Assembly: GCA_963736175.1 (NCBI GenBank)
Contig: CAVTNU010000008.1
Span: 1-64,000 of the forward strand
DNA from: Rhodoblastus sp963736175
GTDB lineage: Bacteria; Pseudomonadota; Alphaproteobacteria; Rhizobiales; Beijerinckiaceae
Reading direction: 5' to 3'
Length of the DNA stretch: 64,000 nucleotides
Part shown: positions 61,896 to 64,000 of the stretch, in pieces
Numbering within the stretch: position 1 is the stretch's first letter
Layout of the letters: each line of letters opens with the position of its first letter
Made by a program: the position numbers and the translations under genes
Notes under the pieces: generated by a model
The model's input: only the letters and a program-made list of their open reading frames with translations
The model's database searches: none
Told to the model about the DNA's origin: nothing

Positions 61896-63698
61896 GTGAC
61901 CGTCCGCCGTCTCGATCCCGTTCTGATCGATCGCATTGCCGCCGGCGAAGTGCTTGAGCGGCCGAGCGCGGCGGTCAAGGAGCTGGTCGAGAATTCGCTC
62001 GACGCCGGCGCCTCGCGCATCGACGTAACAATCGAGGCCGGCGGCAAAAAGCTGATCCGCATCGTCGACGACGGCGTCGGCATGAACGCCGCCGATCTGG
62101 CGCTGTCGATTGAGCGTCACGCGACGTCGAAAATTCCCGACGGGGATCTGTCCAATATCGCCACGCTCGGTTTTCGCGGCGAGGCGCTGCCCTCCATCGC
62201 CTCGGTCGCCTCGCTCGAAATCGTCACGCGCGGGCGGGGCGAGGCCAACGGCTGGCGGCTGCGCGTCGACTATGGCGAGCGTTCCGAACCCGCTCCCGCC
62301 GCCTTTCAACACGGCGCGAAGGTCGAGGTGCGCGATCTGTTCGCCGCCACGCCGGCGCGGCTGAAGTTTCTGAAAAGCGAGCGCACCGAGGCGCAGGCGA
62401 TCGTCGACGTGGTCAAGCGACTGGCGATGGCCAAACCGCAAGTGCGCTTTTCTCTGGGCGGCGAAGGCGTCACGGGCTTCGATTATCAGGCCTGTCCGGC
62501 CGGGCGCGCCGGCCTGCTGATGCGCCTGACGCAAATTCTCGGCCGCGACTTCGCCGACAACGCTCTCGCCGTCGAGGCGGAGCGCGAGGGCTTCCGGCTC
62601 TGGGGCTTTGCCGGCCTGCCGACCTGGCATCGCGCCAACGCGCTGGCCCAATACGCATTCGTCAACGGCCGTTCGGTGCGCGACAAGCAGATTTCCGGGG
62701 CCATTCGCGCCGCCTATATGGATTATCTGAGCGCCGACCGCCATCCGAGTCTTGTGCTGTTTCTCGAATGCGATCCGCGCGAGGTTGACGTCAATGTCCA
62801 TCCCGCCAAGGCCGAGGTGCGCTTTCGCGACGCCGGGCTGGTGCGCGGGCTGGTCATCGGCGCGTTGAAGGAGACGCTGGCGGGCGCGATGCATCGAGCG
62901 ACGCCGTCCAATGCGGCGGCGGCGCTGAACATGTTGGCGCGCCCGACAGGGGGCGCGCGGAACTGGGATTGGCGCGCTTCGCCGGCCAATCCGGGATTTG
63001 CGGCGCCGGCGCAGTCGCACTATCGCCTCGACGTCGCGACGCAGACGGGTTTCTCGCTCGGCGCGCCGGCCGCGGACGCCCGGGTGCATGATGAGCCTTT
63101 GTCGACGCAGGCCGAGGACGCCCCGCTCGGCGCGGCCCGCGCCCAATTGCACGACAATTACATCCTGGCGCAGACGCAGGCGGGGCTGGTCATCGTCGAT
63201 CAGCACGCCGCGCACGAGCGGCTGGTTTACGAGCGCCTGAAACGCGAGCGCGCGCGTGAGGGTGTGGCGCGTCAGGGCCTGCTGACGCCGATCATCGTCG
63301 AACTGGAGGACGGCGCCGCTGCGCGATTGGTCGAGGCCGCCGAACTCTTGGAGAGCCTTGGTCTGGCGCTCGATTCTTTCGGGCCCGGCGCAATCGCGGT
63401 GCGCGAGGCCCCCGCCGCGATCAAGGCCGCCGACATCGAGCCCCTGGTGCGCGACGTCGCCGACGCGCTCGCCGAGGAAGATGGCGCGCGCCCGTTGGAG
63501 AAGAAGCTCGACCATGTGCTGGCGACCTTCGCCTGCCATCATTCGGTGCGCTCGGGCCGGCGCCTGTCGGGGGAGGAAATGAACGCCTTGCTTCGCGAAA
63601 TGGAGGCGACGCCGGGTTCTGGCCAGTGCAATCACGGCCGCCCGACTTATGTCGAACTCAAGTTGAGCGACATCGAAAAGCTGTTCGGACGACGGTAA
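61896..63698 (+). CDS. mutL: DNA mismatch repair protein MutL
   Basis: The mismatch-repair matchmaker ATPase. 600 residues. GHKL ATPase motifs: IAAGEVLERPSAAVKELVENSLDAGA (catalytic Glu, metal-binding Asn), IVDDGVGMN, TLGFRGEALPSI; LFAATPARLKFLK; VDVNVHPAKAEVRF. The C-terminal dimerisation domain starts at about 430; it contains LIIVDQHAAHERLVYE and FACHHSVRSGRRLSGEEMNALLREM with QCNHGRPT, an endonuclease-type metal motif region. Starts at GTG 61896 with GGGGG upstream; an ATG copy of the same start sits 326 bases upstream. Confidence 0.94.
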   Translation: MTVRRLDPVLIDRIAAGEVLERPSAAVKELVENSLDAGASRIDVTIEAGGKKLIRIVDDGVGMNAADLALSIERHATSKIPDGDLSNIATLGFRGEALPSIASVASLEIVTRGRGEANGWRLRVDYGERSEPAPAAFQHGAKVEVRDLFAATPARLKFLKSERTEAQAIVDVVKRLAMAKPQVRFSLGGEGVTGFDYQACPAGRAGLLMRLTQILGRDFADNALAVEAEREGFRLWGFAGLPTWHRANALAQYAFVNGRSVRDKQISGAIRAAYMDYLSADRHPSLVLFLECDPREVDVNVHPAKAEVRFRDAGLVRGLVIGALKETLAGAMHRATPSNAAAALNMLARPTGGARNWDWRASPANPGFAAPAQSHYRLDVATQTGFSLGAPAADARVHDEPLSTQAEDAPLGAARAQLHDNYILAQTQAGLVIVDQHAAHERLVYERLKRERAREGVARQGLLTPIIVELEDGAAARLVEAAELLESLGLALDSFGPGAIAVREAPAAIKAADIEPLVRDVADALAEEDGARPLEKKLDHVLATFACHHSVRSGRRLSGEEMNALLREMEATPGSGQCNHGRPTYVELKLSDIEKLFGRR

Positions 63699-63710
63699 AT
63701 CACGCGGCGA

Positions 63711-64000
63711 TCACGCCGCCGCCAGGCCCAGGAACGACACCCGCGTATCGCCATAGGCGCGAGTTTCCAGAGTGGTGAAACCGGGAGGCGGCGTAAAGCC
63801 GGACTCAACCGCTTCTTCGACGAGGATCATCGCGTCCTCGTTCAGCCAGCCGCCGTCGCGCAGGGCGATGAGCGCCGGTTCGGCCAAGCCCTTGCCGTAG
63901 GGCGGGTCGAGAAAGGCGAGATCGAAGCGCGGGCCGGCCGGCGCCTGGCCGAGCTTGCGCGCGTCGCGGCGGAAGATGCGCGAGCGTCCGCCAAGCCCCA
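63711..64000 (-). CDS. rsmD: 16S rRNA (guanine966-N2)-methyltransferase, C-terminal part
   Basis: Runs in from the right edge on the minus strand; the last 96 codons are present, ending at TGA 63713-63711. The catalytic motif DPPYGKGL (in FDLAFLDPPYGKGLAEPAL) and the ending TRAYGDTRVSFL are characteristic of RsmD, which methylates G966 of 16S rRNA. Convergent with mutL, 12 bases apart. The AdoMet-binding half lies outside the window. Confidence 0.88.
   Translation of the reverse strand, partial: GLGGRSRIFRRDARKLGQAPAGPRFDLAFLDPPYGKGLAEPALIALRDGGWLNEDAMILVEEAVESGFTPPPGFTTLETRAYGDTRVSFLGLAAA

Noticed and set aside
1..64000. CRISPR array or prophage
   Set aside because: No regularly spaced direct repeats, integrase, terminase or capsid genes were seen.

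Overview
The window is GC-rich, densely packed chromosomal DNA from an alphaproteobacterium, most likely order Hyphomicrobiales (Rhizobiales). The evidence is a CcrM-type GANTC methyltransferase, an F0 ATP synthase operon atpI-atpB-atpE-atpF'-atpF with a b' subunit and separate from F1, a GTTC-N7-GTTC LexA box, a split gcvPA/gcvPB and the ffh-rpsP-rimM-trmD order. I cannot name a genus. No tRNA, rRNA, CRISPR array or prophage was seen.

Layout. 1-2.9 kb: start of a metallophosphoesterase gene, then an orphan polymorphic toxin (Tox-REase-5-like) with two tandem related immunity genes, the second frameshifted. 2.9-8.4 kb: yciA-like thioesterase, msrB, MFS transporter, panD, a membrane protein, serA. 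8.5-12 kb: ffh-rpsP-rimM-trmD. 12.3-14.2 kb: overlapping PAS and chemotaxis-transducer genes resembling a split Aer / CetB-CetA energy-taxis pair. 14.4-19.2 kb: tandem glycine riboswitch and gcvT-gcvH-gcvPA-gcvPB, with a frameshift near the end of gcvPB. 19.25-22 kb: F0 ATP synthase operon with a clear promoter and terminator. 22-35 kb: alcohol dehydrogenase, TMEM175-like channel, acuI-like reductase, Gre factor, LysR regulator, Sua5, an acyl-CoA dehydrogenase/enoyl-CoA hydratase/SDR cluster, SRAP protein, glutamate-synthase-like flavoprotein and small proteins. 35.5-43 kb: ETF-ubiquinone oxidoreductase, family-4 UDG, rnhB, ccrM, a ClpP-like protein, a LexA-boxed radical SAM protein, and a glycosyltransferase-like protein. 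43.3-49.3 kb: zinc metallopeptidase and a complete multicomponent phenol hydroxylase operon (dmpKLMNOP type) whose first gene is frameshifted. 49.4-64 kb: mutY, dciA-like, a SPW-repeat protein followed by a MITE-like palindromic element, a CheY-like regulator, MaoC hydratase, ribF-ileS-lspA, two M16 peptidase-family genes, mutL (its start duplicated around an inserted repeat) and the end of rsmD.

How the genes fit together. Most are housekeeping: translation and protein targeting, one-carbon/glycine metabolism under glycine control, ATP synthesis, DNA repair (mutY, mutL, UDG, SRAP) and electron entry to quinone from acyl-CoA oxidation (acyl-CoA dehydrogenase via ETF to ETF-QO). The accessory content is the toxin/immunity locus, the phenol hydroxylase operon (no meta-cleavage genes or regulator beside it) and two small non-coding repeat elements. 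Three genes (second immunity gene, gcvPB, dmpK) each need the same type of correction, one surplus base, to restore an alignable protein, so either small sequence errors or recent decay must be considered.
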